This document shows, piece after piece, positions 44,576 to 52,890 of a stretch of 64,000 nt of DNA. A program made the position numbers and the translations under genes. The number at the start of each line of letters is the position of its first letter. The first letter of the stretch is position 1. The notes under the pieces were generated by a model that was not told the DNA's origin, did no database searches, and was given only the letters and a program-made list of their open reading frames with translations. Origin of the DNA: Aliidongia dinghuensis. Lineage in GTDB: Bacteria > Pseudomonadota > Alphaproteobacteria > ATCC43930 > CGMCC-115725. The stretch lies in NCBI RefSeq assembly GCF_014643535.1, contig NZ_BMJQ01000025.1, positions 1 to 64,000 on the forward strand. Reading direction: 5' to 3'.

Positions 44576-45664
44576 TTGATCATCCATCGTTATCTGATCA
44601 GCGAAATCGTCAAGCCGCTGGCCGCCATCCTCGGCATCCTCGCCGCGCTGTTCGCCAGCTATAGCGCGGCAGGTTTCCTGTCGGACGCGGTCAACGGGCT
44701 GCTGCCGATCGACATCCTCGCGGAGATGATCGCGCTGAAGGCGCTCATCTCGCTCGAGGTGCTGATCCCGGTCTCGCTGTTCATCGCCGTGGTGCTGGCG
44801 TTCGGCAAGCTGAACGGCGACTCCGAGTTCATCGCGATGTTCGCGTTGCAGGTGACGCCCGGCCGGGTGATGCGTTCGGTGCTCATGCTGTCGGGCGGGC
44901 TCGCCGTACTTGTGGCCGGGCTGTCGCTGGTCGCGCGGCCCTGGGCCTACGAGGCGCTGCATGAACTCTCCAGGCTGGCCGAACTGACGCTCGACGTCGA
45001 TGCCATGCAGGCCGGCACCTTCTACGTCGGCCAGAACGGCAGTCGCGTGATCTTCCTCATGCACCGCGACGGACCGGCGTCGCCCGCTCGCGACGTGTTT
45101 GTGAAGCGCTGGCATGACGGCTATGCCGAGATCATCCACGCGAAGCTCGGTTATCAGCTGGCGCCGGCCAAGTCGAGCGGCGACCCGCAGATCTTGCTGA
45201 GCGACGCCCACATCTATGAACTTGGCACCGAAGAGCGGCAGACCGACCGGACGATGACGGCGTCGAGCATCATCGTGGACCCGAATCGGCATGACCCGGC
45301 GCCGCCCGAGTACAGCTCCGTCGCCGCCAGCAGCCGGGACCTCGCGGCATCCGCCGAGCCAAGGGACATCGCCGAGCTGCAGTGGCGGTTCTCGACGCCG
45401 CTCTCGACGCTGCTCCTCGCCATGCTGGGGATCCCGCTCAGCCGGGTGAAGCCGCGGCAAAGCAAGTACGAGAAATTCGGCACGGCGATCCTGCTCTATT
45501 CTGGCTACTACCTCATCTGCACCTCGGCCAGGACTTGGGTCCAGCACGGTGTCGTGCCCGCGTTCCCCGGCATCTGGTGGGCGCCAGGGATGCTGGCGCT
45601 GGTCCTGCTCGCCCTAACCTTCGCGCCCGGCATGGGGCTGCGGCTCCGACGCCGATGGGCGTGA
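44576..45664 (+). CDS. LptF-like permease (YjgP/YjgQ family)
   Basis: Inner-membrane protein of about 362 aa with the LptF/LptG plan: an N-terminal helix pair starting LIIHRYLISEIVKPLAAIL, a third helix, a periplasmic beta-jellyroll (residues about 130-270), then three C-terminal helices. A TTG at 44576 puts the membrane anchor at the usual distance; a GTG at 44540 is possible. In LPS export the LptB2FG complex extracts lipid A-linked molecules and passes them to LptC. Its place beside spt and inositol-lipid genes, not beside lptABC, suggests a paralogue that exports a sphingolipid. The stop overlaps the next gene (TGATG). Confidence 0.83.
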   Translation: MIIHRYLISEIVKPLAAILGILAALFASYSAAGFLSDAVNGLLPIDILAEMIALKALISLEVLIPVSLFIAVVLAFGKLNGDSEFIAMFALQVTPGRVMRSVLMLSGGLAVLVAGLSLVARPWAYEALHELSRLAELTLDVDAMQAGTFYVGQNGSRVIFLMHRDGPASPARDVFVKRWHDGYAEIIHAKLGYQLAPAKSSGDPQILLSDAHIYELGTEERQTDRTMTASSIIVDPNRHDPAPPEYSSVAASSRDLAASAEPRDIAELQWRFSTPLSTLLLAMLGIPLSRVKPRQSKYEKFGTAILLYSGYYLICTSARTWVQHGVVPAFPGIWWAPGMLALVLLALTFAPGMGLRLRRRWA

Positions 45665-46803
45665 TGCTGGACATATCCAAGCGGGAGATATCGAGGCTGG
45701 CTGCACGGCTCGAGCCGGTGTGGTCGGCCCTGGCGACGCCGCTCGATCGCTATATCGCGACGGCCGCCTTCAGGGCTTTCATCCTTGTGGCAGGCGCCTT
45801 GACCGCCTTGTTCAGTCTGCTCGAATTCGTCGAGCAGCTCGCCTCCGTCGGCGAAGGCCGCTACAGCCTGCTCGACGCGTTCATCTACGTGCTGCTCACC
45901 GCCCCGTCCCGGGTGCTGCAGGTGACGCCGGTTTCGATGCTGATCGGCTGCCTGCTGGCATTGGGCGCGTTTGGCCGGAACTCGGAGCTCACGGCTCTGC
46001 GCAGCGTCGGCATCTCCGAAAGCCGCATCATCGGGTCGGTACTCAAGCTGGCCGTGCCGATCATCCTGGTGCTGTTCCTGATCGCGGAATTCGTGGTGCC
46101 GCCGGCGCAGGAACTCGCACAGACCCAGCGTGCGGCCGCTCTCTCGACGTCGACGACCGACCGCGACTACAGCAGCTTCTGGGCCCAGGGTGAGCATCAA
46201 TATCTGAACGTGCAGCGGTTCCGCGGCTCCGAGGGAGCCGAGGACATCGACATCTATGCCTTCGCGGACGACGGGAGCCTGACCAGCTTCGTCCATGCCG
46301 ACCAGGCCGATATCCATCCGGACGGCACCTGGCTGCTCGTCGGCGTGCTGCGAAAGACCATCGACGGCTCGGATTTCCAGACGGAGCGCCTGGCATCGCT
46401 GCCATGGCGCTCATTCGTATCGTCCGCACAGATCCAGCTATTGACGCTGCCGCCCGAAGCCATGCCGCCCGTGGCGCTCTTCCGCTATGTCCGCGACCTG
46501 GCGCGGAACCATCAGCAGGGATTGCGCTACGAGCAGGAACTCTGGCGCAAGATCAGCATCCCGCTGTCGATGATCGCGATGATCATGGCTTCGGCGCCGT
46601 TCGTCTTTGCGCCGCCGCGCGGCCAGAGCATTGGCCAGCAGATCACCATCGGTGCGATCGTCGGCATCGTGTTCTCGCTCTTCCAGCAGATCGCCGGCCA
46701 CCTCGATCTGCTGCTCGACCTCAATCCGGCCGCAGCGGCACTGGTGCCGTCACTGCTGCTGATGGGCCTGTCCGTCTATCTGTTCCGCCGGGCGCATCGA
46801 TAG
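45664..46803 (+). CDS. LptG-like permease (YjgP/YjgQ family)
   Basis: Partner of the preceding LptF-like protein, 379 aa. Three N-terminal helices (starting near YIATAAFRAFILVAGALTALF; then TPVSMLIGCLLALGAFG with the conserved SELTALRSVGIS cytoplasmic coupling segment), a periplasmic domain (about 130-270) and three C-terminal helices (LWRKISIPLSMIAMIMASAPFVF). The SELTALR stretch is the LptG element that contacts the ATPase. Start chosen at the ATG that overlaps the previous stop by one base (TGATG). No lptB-type ATPase gene is in the window, so the chromosomal LptB or another ATPase would have to serve. Confidence 0.85.
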   Translation: MLDISKREISRLAARLEPVWSALATPLDRYIATAAFRAFILVAGALTALFSLLEFVEQLASVGEGRYSLLDAFIYVLLTAPSRVLQVTPVSMLIGCLLALGAFGRNSELTALRSVGISESRIIGSVLKLAVPIILVLFLIAEFVVPPAQELAQTQRAAALSTSTTDRDYSSFWAQGEHQYLNVQRFRGSEGAEDIDIYAFADDGSLTSFVHADQADIHPDGTWLLVGVLRKTIDGSDFQTERLASLPWRSFVSSAQIQLLTLPPEAMPPVALFRYVRDLARNHQQGLRYEQELWRKISIPLSMIAMIMASAPFVFAPPRGQSIGQQITIGAIVGIVFSLFQQIAGHLDLLLDLNPAAAALVPSLLLMGLSVYLFRRAHR

Positions 46804-46844
46804 CCCGATCGATCGCCCGGGGGGGATAGCGTCACGGGCCGCGG

Positions 46845-47741
46845 CTAGGGCCGGTCGAGCTCCGCGAAGAACCGTGCGTAGCCGGCCCGCCGCTGAGCCA
46901 AGAGCACGAGCAGGATCGCGTTGAAGCCGACGATCTCGAACCAGAAGTAATACTGGGGTGCCCCCGCGAGCGCGAAGAGGAAGATCCCGAGGGTGCGATA
47001 GTTGGCCGACATCACCGCCCATCGGCGCACCAGCGGCGCGAAGGTTTCACGGTAGCGCTGGCGGATGGCGTCGCTCCGTTCCGGCTCGGCGTCAAACGCC
47101 GTCGACAGTCTTTGGTAAAATGCAACAGTGACGCCGGCCGCGAGGAATTGCAGCCGCACGTAGGCGCGGTGCAGCAGATCGGCCAGGCGCTGCCCCGGCG
47201 TGAGGGCACGCGGCGCGTGCGGTGCCGCCGTCAGCCCGACGAACTCTGCGGACTTCCGGCCCAGGCCCCAGAAATTATATTCCTGGCGCAGCACCTCGTA
47301 GACCGCTGACTGGAGCGCATGGCAAAGGCCGGCTGCGACAGCGAGCAGCCAGACAGCACCGCCGAAGTGCCGTTCGAGGCTGCTTGCGAGCCCCGAATAG
47401 ACCGCGATGAACGTGACGTAGTCGCAGATGCCGTCCAGCACCTTGCCGGAAGGCGACTGCGTTTTCGTCAACCGCGCGAGCTGCCCGTCGGCACCGTCCA
47501 TGACGTGCCACGCGATCATCAGCACGAAGCCCGCGATCACGCACCAGGCGTTTTCGTAATGGCGATAGGCGACACCCGCGAGCCCGCCGAACGCCATGCC
47601 GGCGATCGAGACGGTGTTCGGATGAATGCCCAACGCCGCGAAGCGCGGGGTGAGCCAGCTCGCGATCGGATGAATGAAATAGAGGTTGGAGACCTCTTCG
47701 ATCTCCAATGTCCGGCGAACCGGCTCCGCGGTCTCCATCAT
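46845..47741 (-). CDS. CDP-alcohol phosphatidyltransferase family enzyme (candidate inositol-phosphoceramide or inositol-lipid synthase)
   Basis: Membrane enzyme of 298 aa. The complete CDP-alcohol phosphotransferase motif is present: Asp82-Gly-Ala-Asp85-Gly-Gln-Leu-Ala-Arg90, then Gly99, Asp103 and Asp107. About six helices flank it. The family moves a phospho-alcohol from a CDP-alcohol to an acceptor hydroxyl. It is last in an operon behind myo-inositol-phosphate synthase and a sugar-phosphate-nucleotidyltransferase-like protein that could make CDP-inositol. Archaeal di-myo-inositol phosphate synthase and archaetidylinositol phosphate synthase are relatives. Ceramide, diacylglycerol or another alcohol could be the acceptor; ceramide is favoured by context. 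It converges with the LptG-like gene. Confidence 0.85.
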   Translation of the reverse strand: MMETAEPVRRTLEIEEVSNLYFIHPIASWLTPRFAALGIHPNTVSIAGMAFGGLAGVAYRHYENAWCVIAGFVLMIAWHVMDGADGQLARLTKTQSPSGKVLDGICDYVTFIAVYSGLASSLERHFGGAVWLLAVAAGLCHALQSAVYEVLRQEYNFWGLGRKSAEFVGLTAAPHAPRALTPGQRLADLLHRAYVRLQFLAAGVTVAFYQRLSTAFDAEPERSDAIRQRYRETFAPLVRRWAVMSANYRTLGIFLFALAGAPQYYFWFEIVGFNAILLVLLAQRRAGYARFFAELDRP

Positions 47742-47753
47742 GCTGCGTCGCCG

Positions 47754-48470
47754 TCAGACCCGTCCCGCGTGCAGCAGCGACTCGGCCTTGCCGAACGCGA
47801 CCGGATCGTCGACGTCGATCCAGAGCCGGTCGCCGATGTCGAAGACTCGCGCCTTCTGCCACCGCGCCAGCACGTTCATGGCGCCCGAGATGCTGTCGTC
47901 CCCGCTCGCCTGGCTTTCCTCGAGTGCTGCGAACATGACCGGCGTGCAGAGGAACACGCCCGTGTCGAACGCATTGAAGTCGCGGATCACCTTGCCGATG
48001 TGTTCGATCCGGCCGTTCGTGCACTTGACGCGCGTGACGTCCTCCGGGTCGTGCAGCGGATTGCCGATGTTGAAATCGACCGCAAGCGTGACCGTATCGG
48101 ACTCGAGCGGTGCCGCGGTGAGGCGCCGGAAAATTTCCGGATCGACCAGATGGTCGCACATGGTGAGGACGAACGGCTCGCCCAGCACCGCCTTCGCCTT
48201 GTGCACCGACACGCCGTTCGCCCGGTTCCATTCGTCGTTGACGACATGGGTCACGCGGACCTTCTCGCGTTCAGCGAAGGCATCGAGCGCCCGCCGCAGC
48301 TCCTCGCCACGGTAGCCGCTGACGACGACGAACTCGTCGATCCCGGCCTCGAGCACGCGCGACATCACGCGCTCGATCAGCGGGATCCCCTTGATCGGGA
48401 TCAGCGGCTTGAGCTCGCCCTTCTCCCTCAGCCGGGCACCCTGCCCGGCTGCGACGATCAGGCATTTCAT
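47754..48470 (-). CDS. Nucleotidyltransferase, candidate inositol-1-phosphate cytidylyltransferase
   Basis: NTP transferase of 238 aa with the Rossmann-like nucleotide fold: the loop IVAAGQGARLREKGELKPL at residues 4-22, the metal-binding Asp in TMCDHLVDPEIF and a late DDSISGAMNVLA segment. It resembles the N-terminal cytidylyltransferase half of archaeal bifunctional IPCT/DIPPS enzymes, including PLIERVMSRVLEAGIDEFVVV. It overlaps inositol-phosphate synthase by 4 nt (ATGA) and is followed by the CDP-alcohol phosphotransferase 12 nt later. Likely reaction: CTP plus inositol-1-phosphate to CDP-inositol. Sugar-1-phosphate as substrate is the main alternative. Confidence 0.8.
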   Translation of the reverse strand: MKCLIVAAGQGARLREKGELKPLIPIKGIPLIERVMSRVLEAGIDEFVVVSGYRGEELRRALDAFAEREKVRVTHVVNDEWNRANGVSVHKAKAVLGEPFVLTMCDHLVDPEIFRRLTAAPLESDTVTLAVDFNIGNPLHDPEDVTRVKCTNGRIEHIGKVIRDFNAFDTGVFLCTPVMFAALEESQASGDDSISGAMNVLARWQKARVFDIGDRLWIDVDDPVAFGKAESLLHAGRV

Positions 48471-49594
48471 CGGACGGCGAGTTTGACGGTGCTGGTGCGG
48501 ATGAAGCTCTCGGTCATCTGATAGGCGTCGTCATCCGTGTACTGGACCGCCGGATGCTTGCAGAAATAGGCGCTCGGCCCCTCGAGCACGCCGCCGATGC
48601 CGTTCTCGAGCGCCAGCTTGCAGCAGCGGATCATGTCGATGACCACACCCGCGGAATTGGGCGAGTCCTCGACCGACAACCGCAGCTCCAGGTCCATCGG
48701 CACGTCGCCGAACAGATGGCCCTCCATCCGGATGAAGCAGAGCTTGTTGTCGTTCTGCCATGGCACGTAGTCGCTCGGGCCGACGTGAATGTTCTCGTCC
48801 TCGATGCGCTTCTTGGCGACCGCCTGGACCGCCTCGGTCTTGGACGTCTTCTTCGACGCCAGCCGCTGCTGGTTCTTCATGTTGAGGAAGTCGGTGTTGC
48901 CGCCGGTGTTGAGCTGATACGTCCGGAGCAGCTTCACGCCGCGCTTGGCGAACAGATCGGTCAGCACCCGGTGCGTGATCGTAGCGCCCAGCTGCGACTT
49001 GATGTCGTCGCCGATGATCGGCAGGTTGCGCGCCTTGAACCGATCGGCGAACGCCTTGTCGCTGGCGATGAAGACCGGCATGTTGTTGACGAAGGCGACG
49101 CCGGCCTCGAGCGCGCATTCCGCATAGAAGCGGGCTGCCTTCTCCGACCCGACGGGCATGTAGTTCAGCAGGACCTCGGCGCCGCTGCGCTTCAGCTCCG
49201 CAACGATCTCTTCCTTCGTGAGTTCCTGCGCATCGGAACGGACAAACGTCCGATCCTCGGCATAGTCGGCCATATGTTCGGAGATGCCGTCGAGCACCGG
49301 GCCCATCTTCACGACCACGCCCATCTCGGGAATGTCGGGTTGGAACACCTTGGTGCAGTTCGGCTTCGCGAAGATGGCGCGGCTGACGTCGGTGCCGACC
49401 TTGCGGGCGTCGACGTCGAAGGCGGCGACGACCGAGATGTCGCAGGGCAAATAGCCGCCGATCTCGCGATGCATCAGGCCGACGACGCCGTCACGGCAGC
49501 GCTCGGGCGTGTAATAGTAAATGCCTTGGATCAGGGCGCTTGCGCAGTTGCCAAGCCCCGCAATCGCGATGCGAATGCTGCCTTTTCTCAACAT
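48467..49594 (-). CDS. ino1: myo-Inositol-1-phosphate synthase (Ino1/MIPS)
   Basis: NAD-dependent isomerase of 375 aa that converts glucose-6-phosphate to L-myo-inositol-1-phosphate. The NAD motif is IAIAGLGNCASALIQGIYYY at the N-terminus. The active-site region NTGGNTDFLNMKN followed by RLASKKTSKTEAV carries the conserved lysines of MIPS. The size matches the short actinobacterial/archaeal/thermophile type (about 360-390 aa) rather than the 500-residue eukaryotic type. The ATG at 49594 gives the standard start; upstream in-frame sequence is GC-noise. First gene of an operon with the nucleotidyltransferase and the CDP-alcohol phosphotransferase. Inositol lipid synthesis is its most likely use. 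Confidence 0.9.
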   Translation of the reverse strand: MLRKGSIRIAIAGLGNCASALIQGIYYYTPERCRDGVVGLMHREIGGYLPCDISVVAAFDVDARKVGTDVSRAIFAKPNCTKVFQPDIPEMGVVVKMGPVLDGISEHMADYAEDRTFVRSDAQELTKEEIVAELKRSGAEVLLNYMPVGSEKAARFYAECALEAGVAFVNNMPVFIASDKAFADRFKARNLPIIGDDIKSQLGATITHRVLTDLFAKRGVKLLRTYQLNTGGNTDFLNMKNQQRLASKKTSKTEAVQAVAKKRIEDENIHVGPSDYVPWQNDNKLCFIRMEGHLFGDVPMDLELRLSVEDSPNSAGVVIDMIRCCKLALENGIGGVLEGPSAYFCKHPAVQYTDDDAYQMTESFIRTSTVKLAVR

Positions 49595-49999
49595 GATATA
49601 TCCCGTGTAAGGCCGCCTCGCCCGGAAGCAATGGCGGTGCCGAAATTTTCCCGCGTTGGGTTTTGCTGACTGGTGCCAGGGTACGCGCGCCGGAACGTCG
49701 CGAGTTTTGGCGTCTGCCGTTCTCCTCACCGGCGGTCGCACCCGGAAGCCGCACTGGAGAAGATTCGCGCCCGAAGGCAATAGCGCCGCATGTGCTGGAT
49801 GACCTGTCTGGTTCGAGAGCAATCGATGGGGCCGTTTCAGGTGAAAACAGTCATGTATCCGAGCCGGCCGCCGCTGCATCCATGGTCGTCGACTTTAACG
49901 GGGGTCGCAAAACGGTCACAATCATCCGTGGATGGTCCCCCGGCTGCAAGAGAGAAATCGGCGCCGTCGTTGCGGCGGCGCTTGCAACAGATAGGAGCG
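49595..49999. other. Non-coding gap upstream of ino1
   Basis: A 405-bp gap between ino1 and the end of the GT32-type gene, both on the minus strand. I find no convincing gene. It should hold the ino1-operon promoter and possibly a terminator for the upstream gene, but I cannot place boxes with confidence. Confidence 0.5.
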
Positions 50000-50968
50000 T
50001 CAGGCCGCTTCCGGTAGGCCCCGAATGCAGGAACAGACGAGCGCGCTGTATAACTGGCGCTCGCGATGGGCGCGCACATAGGCAGGATCGATCAGCGCAA
50101 CGCGGGCCTTGGTGCGGACAGACGCGTACCAGTGCACCACCCGCGTCTCCGCCGAGAGGACGTCATGAAGCGGCACCCCCGGAGCGATCCTGAACCACAG
50201 TTCGGAGATTCTGGGCGGCAACGGATAAAACACTTTGGGCTCCTGGACGACCAGATCGCCTTGCTGATAGCGGTCGACCACCTCCTGGAGCAAGTCCGGG
50301 CCAAGCGAATAGGCTTGGGCGAGCCGGTCGGCCGGCACGGTCAGCATCGCGCGAAGATAGGCCTGGATGAGGGGCGCATTCGCCTCGGCGCCCATGACGG
50401 CATTGTTGACCCCGCGGAAATAGAGGTGCTCGACGCGCCGGAATGCCCTCCAGCCCTGCGGCATCCGGCGCAGCCCCTTGCGCAGCACGTCGAGGGCCAG
50501 GTGGCGGGCCCAGACGATCGGCGAGCGCGAGGCCCTGACGGACTGCGGCCACACGATGAATTCCGAGCCGACGAACTGCGGCACCTCGAGCAAGGGGCGA
50601 AGCGAAGCCGTCGTGATCGTGTCCAGGTCGAGGTATATGCCGCCGTGCTGGTACAAGATGGCCGCGCGCAAGACGTCCGCGCGCATGACAGGGCTGTCGA
50701 GCCTGCGATAGAGGCCCGCCAGCGCGTCGCCGACGCCGAGCAGCCCGCCGACCGCCGCGAGGCACGCATATGGATCGATGCGGGCGAGCCGCACGCCGGG
50801 CGCCGTACTGAGCGCGCGCAATTCGGCACCGTCTTCAAGCACATCGGTATGGTGCAGGATGATTTCAGGCAGCCCGCTGCGCTCGGCGGCCGACAGCACG
50901 GCGAACACGTAGGCCCAGGGCAGCCGGGGGCCGATCCAGCAGAAATGCACACGCGCGGGGATAGTCAT
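50000..50968 (-). CDS. GT32-type glycosyltransferase (sugar-binding DXD family)
   Basis: Glycosyltransferase of 322 aa. The N-terminal VHFCWIGPRLPWAYV and the central MRADVLRAAILYQHGGIYLD, followed by LDTI, are the hallmark of the GT32/Gly_transf_sug family (Arg, GGIYxDxDxx with the DXD metal site). The C-terminal VVHWYASVRTKA corresponds to the usual HWxxS ending. This family includes yeast Sur1/Csg1 and Csh1, the mannosyltransferases that act on inositol-phosphoceramide, and bacterial capsule/LPS transferases. It lies between the inositol operon and the ceramide genes, so acting on an inositol-phosphoceramide head group is plausible. Single transcription unit, divergent from the acyl-AMP ligase. 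Confidence 0.85.
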   Translation of the reverse strand: MTIPARVHFCWIGPRLPWAYVFAVLSAAERSGLPEIILHHTDVLEDGAELRALSTAPGVRLARIDPYACLAAVGGLLGVGDALAGLYRRLDSPVMRADVLRAAILYQHGGIYLDLDTITTASLRPLLEVPQFVGSEFIVWPQSVRASRSPIVWARHLALDVLRKGLRRMPQGWRAFRRVEHLYFRGVNNAVMGAEANAPLIQAYLRAMLTVPADRLAQAYSLGPDLLQEVVDRYQQGDLVVQEPKVFYPLPPRISELWFRIAPGVPLHDVLSAETRVVHWYASVRTKARVALIDPAYVRAHRERQLYSALVCSCIRGLPEAA

Positions 50969-51141
50969 GGGCTGATTTGTCCAGAAGGCGCTTTTCCTCA
51001 GCGCGGTTCCACAGTTAATTCGGGGCCAAACGGGCGCGGCCAGCCATCGAACGGCCTCGCCCCTTCCCTCTTAGGGCAGCATTGCCATCTTTACCCTATT
51101 CTGGTAGCTGCACGAACGATGGGCTGGAGCAATTTCTCGAC

Positions 51142-52890
51142 ATGACAGAACCGACGGCTTCCCATCACCCCGAGCTGCCAACGCGCTATGCGGATTTCGG
51201 CAGCATCGCCGAAGCACTGGACTACGCAGCCAAGGGCCCGACGGGCCTCAATTTTTATTCGGGCAAAGGCACGCTGATCGAGGCGCTGCCCTATCGTGCT
51301 CTGCGCGAACAAGCGATCGATCTCGCCCGGCGGCTGCTCGGTGCAGGCCTCGAGCCAGGCGATCGAGTCGGCCTCGTCGCGGAAAGCGACGGGGATTTCG
51401 TGCGCGCGTTCTTCGCCTGCCAATACGCGGGTCTTGTGCCGGCGCCGCTGCCGCTGCCGGCCGCGTTCGGCGGCAAGGACGGCTACATCGCCCATCTGAA
51501 GCGCATGCTGCAGAGCGCGCGGGTGAGTGCCGCCTTTGGCCCGGCGATGCTTGAGGCTTGGCTCGAGGAAGTGGTTGCGGATCTCGACCTGAAGGCCGCG
51601 GGCACCCTCCGGGCGCTCGACGGCTCGCCCCCTGTCGCCGGCGAATTGCCGGCCCAGGATCCGGATGGCCTCAGCTACCTGCAATTCTCGTCGGGCAGCA
51701 CGCGCTTTCCGCTCGGTGTCGCGGTTACGCAACGCGCCTTCATGGCCAACGCGCAAGGCATGGGCCGCGACGGCCTCGCTATCGGCGACGGCGACCGCGC
51801 CATCACCTGGCTGCCATTCTACCACGACATGGGCTTGGTGGGTTTCCTGCTGACGCCGATCGCCTGTCAGATGACGGTCGACGTGATCTCGACGCGCGAC
51901 TTCGCCCGCCGCCCGCTCCTGTGGCTCAACCTTATCAGCCGCAACCGCGCGACCGTCTCCTACAGCCCGTCCTTCGGCTACGAACTGTGCGTGCGGCGGA
52001 GCGAAACCGCCTCGATCGACGGCATCGACCTGTCGAGCTGGCGCAGCGCCGGCATCGGCGGCGACATGATCCGTCCGAACGTGCTCACCCGCTTTGCCGA
52101 ACGGTTTGGCCCGCACGGCTTCAAAGCCGGGGCCTTCGTGCCGAGCTATGGCATGGCCGAAGCGACGCTCGCCCTCAGCTTCATGCCGGCGGGCGAAGGG
52201 GCCCGGCACGACGTCATCGACAGCGCGATCCTGGAAGCCGAGCATCGTGCGGCGCCCGCGCGGGACACCCGGCGGCGCACGCGCACCTTCGTGCTGTGCG
52301 GCCGCATGCTGCCCGACCACGACATCGAGATCCGCGACGAAGCGGGCCGCCTGCTGCCGGACCGGCGGGTCGGGCGCATCTTCGTGCGCGGCCCGAGCCT
52401 GATGTCCGGCTATTTCGACGCCCCCGAAGAGACCGCCCGCGTGATGTCGGACGACGGCTGGCTCGACACCGGCGACCTCGGATATCTCGTCGATGGACAG
52501 ATCGTCATCACCGGCCGGGCCAAGGATCTCATCATCGTCAATGGGCGCAACCTCTGGCCTCAAGACCTCGAGTGGGCCGTCGAGGCCGAGCTGGCACTGT
52601 TGCGCAGCGGCGACGTCGCCGTGTTCTCGGTCGACGGCGAGACCGACGAGGAAGTCGTGGCGCTTGTCCAGTGCCGCAGCTCGGAACCGGCGATGCGAGA
52701 CGCGTTGGCGACCGAGGTCGCCAACGTGCTGCGCGGCCGCCATGGGCTCGACTCGAAAATCGTCCTCGTGCCGCCGCACAGCCTGCCCCAGACCTCGTCG
52801 GGCAAGCTCAGCCGCAGCCGGGCCCGCACGATGTATCTCGCCGGCGAATTTTCCCGTGTGGCTGTACCGGCAGACGCCGGCGCCGAATGA
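51142..52890 (+). CDS. Fatty acyl-AMP ligase / acyl-ACP synthetase (sphingolipid pathway)
   Basis: Adenylate-forming enzyme of 582 aa (ANL superfamily). The phosphate-binding loop QFSSGSTRFPLGVAVT is at residues 181-196; the later WLPFYHDMGLVGFLL and PSYGMAEATLALSFMPAG segments and the C-terminal GRAKDLIIVNGRNLWPQD hinge fit the fatty acyl-AMP ligase branch. It activates a fatty acid for transfer to an ACP or CoA; the dedicated ACP at 43772-44023 is the probable acceptor. In Caulobacter a homologous ligase accompanies spt and acp. The stop overlaps the reductase start by 4 nt. Confidence 0.87.
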   Translation: MTEPTASHHPELPTRYADFGSIAEALDYAAKGPTGLNFYSGKGTLIEALPYRALREQAIDLARRLLGAGLEPGDRVGLVAESDGDFVRAFFACQYAGLVPAPLPLPAAFGGKDGYIAHLKRMLQSARVSAAFGPAMLEAWLEEVVADLDLKAAGTLRALDGSPPVAGELPAQDPDGLSYLQFSSGSTRFPLGVAVTQRAFMANAQGMGRDGLAIGDGDRAITWLPFYHDMGLVGFLLTPIACQMTVDVISTRDFARRPLLWLNLISRNRATVSYSPSFGYELCVRRSETASIDGIDLSSWRSAGIGGDMIRPNVLTRFAERFGPHGFKAGAFVPSYGMAEATLALSFMPAGEGARHDVIDSAILEAEHRAAPARDTRRRTRTFVLCGRMLPDHDIEIRDEAGRLLPDRRVGRIFVRGPSLMSGYFDAPEETARVMSDDGWLDTGDLGYLVDGQIVITGRAKDLIIVNGRNLWPQDLEWAVEAELALLRSGDVAVFSVDGETDEEVVALVQCRSSEPAMRDALATEVANVLRGRHGLDSKIVLVPPHSLPQTSSGKLSRSRARTMYLAGEFSRVAVPADAGAE

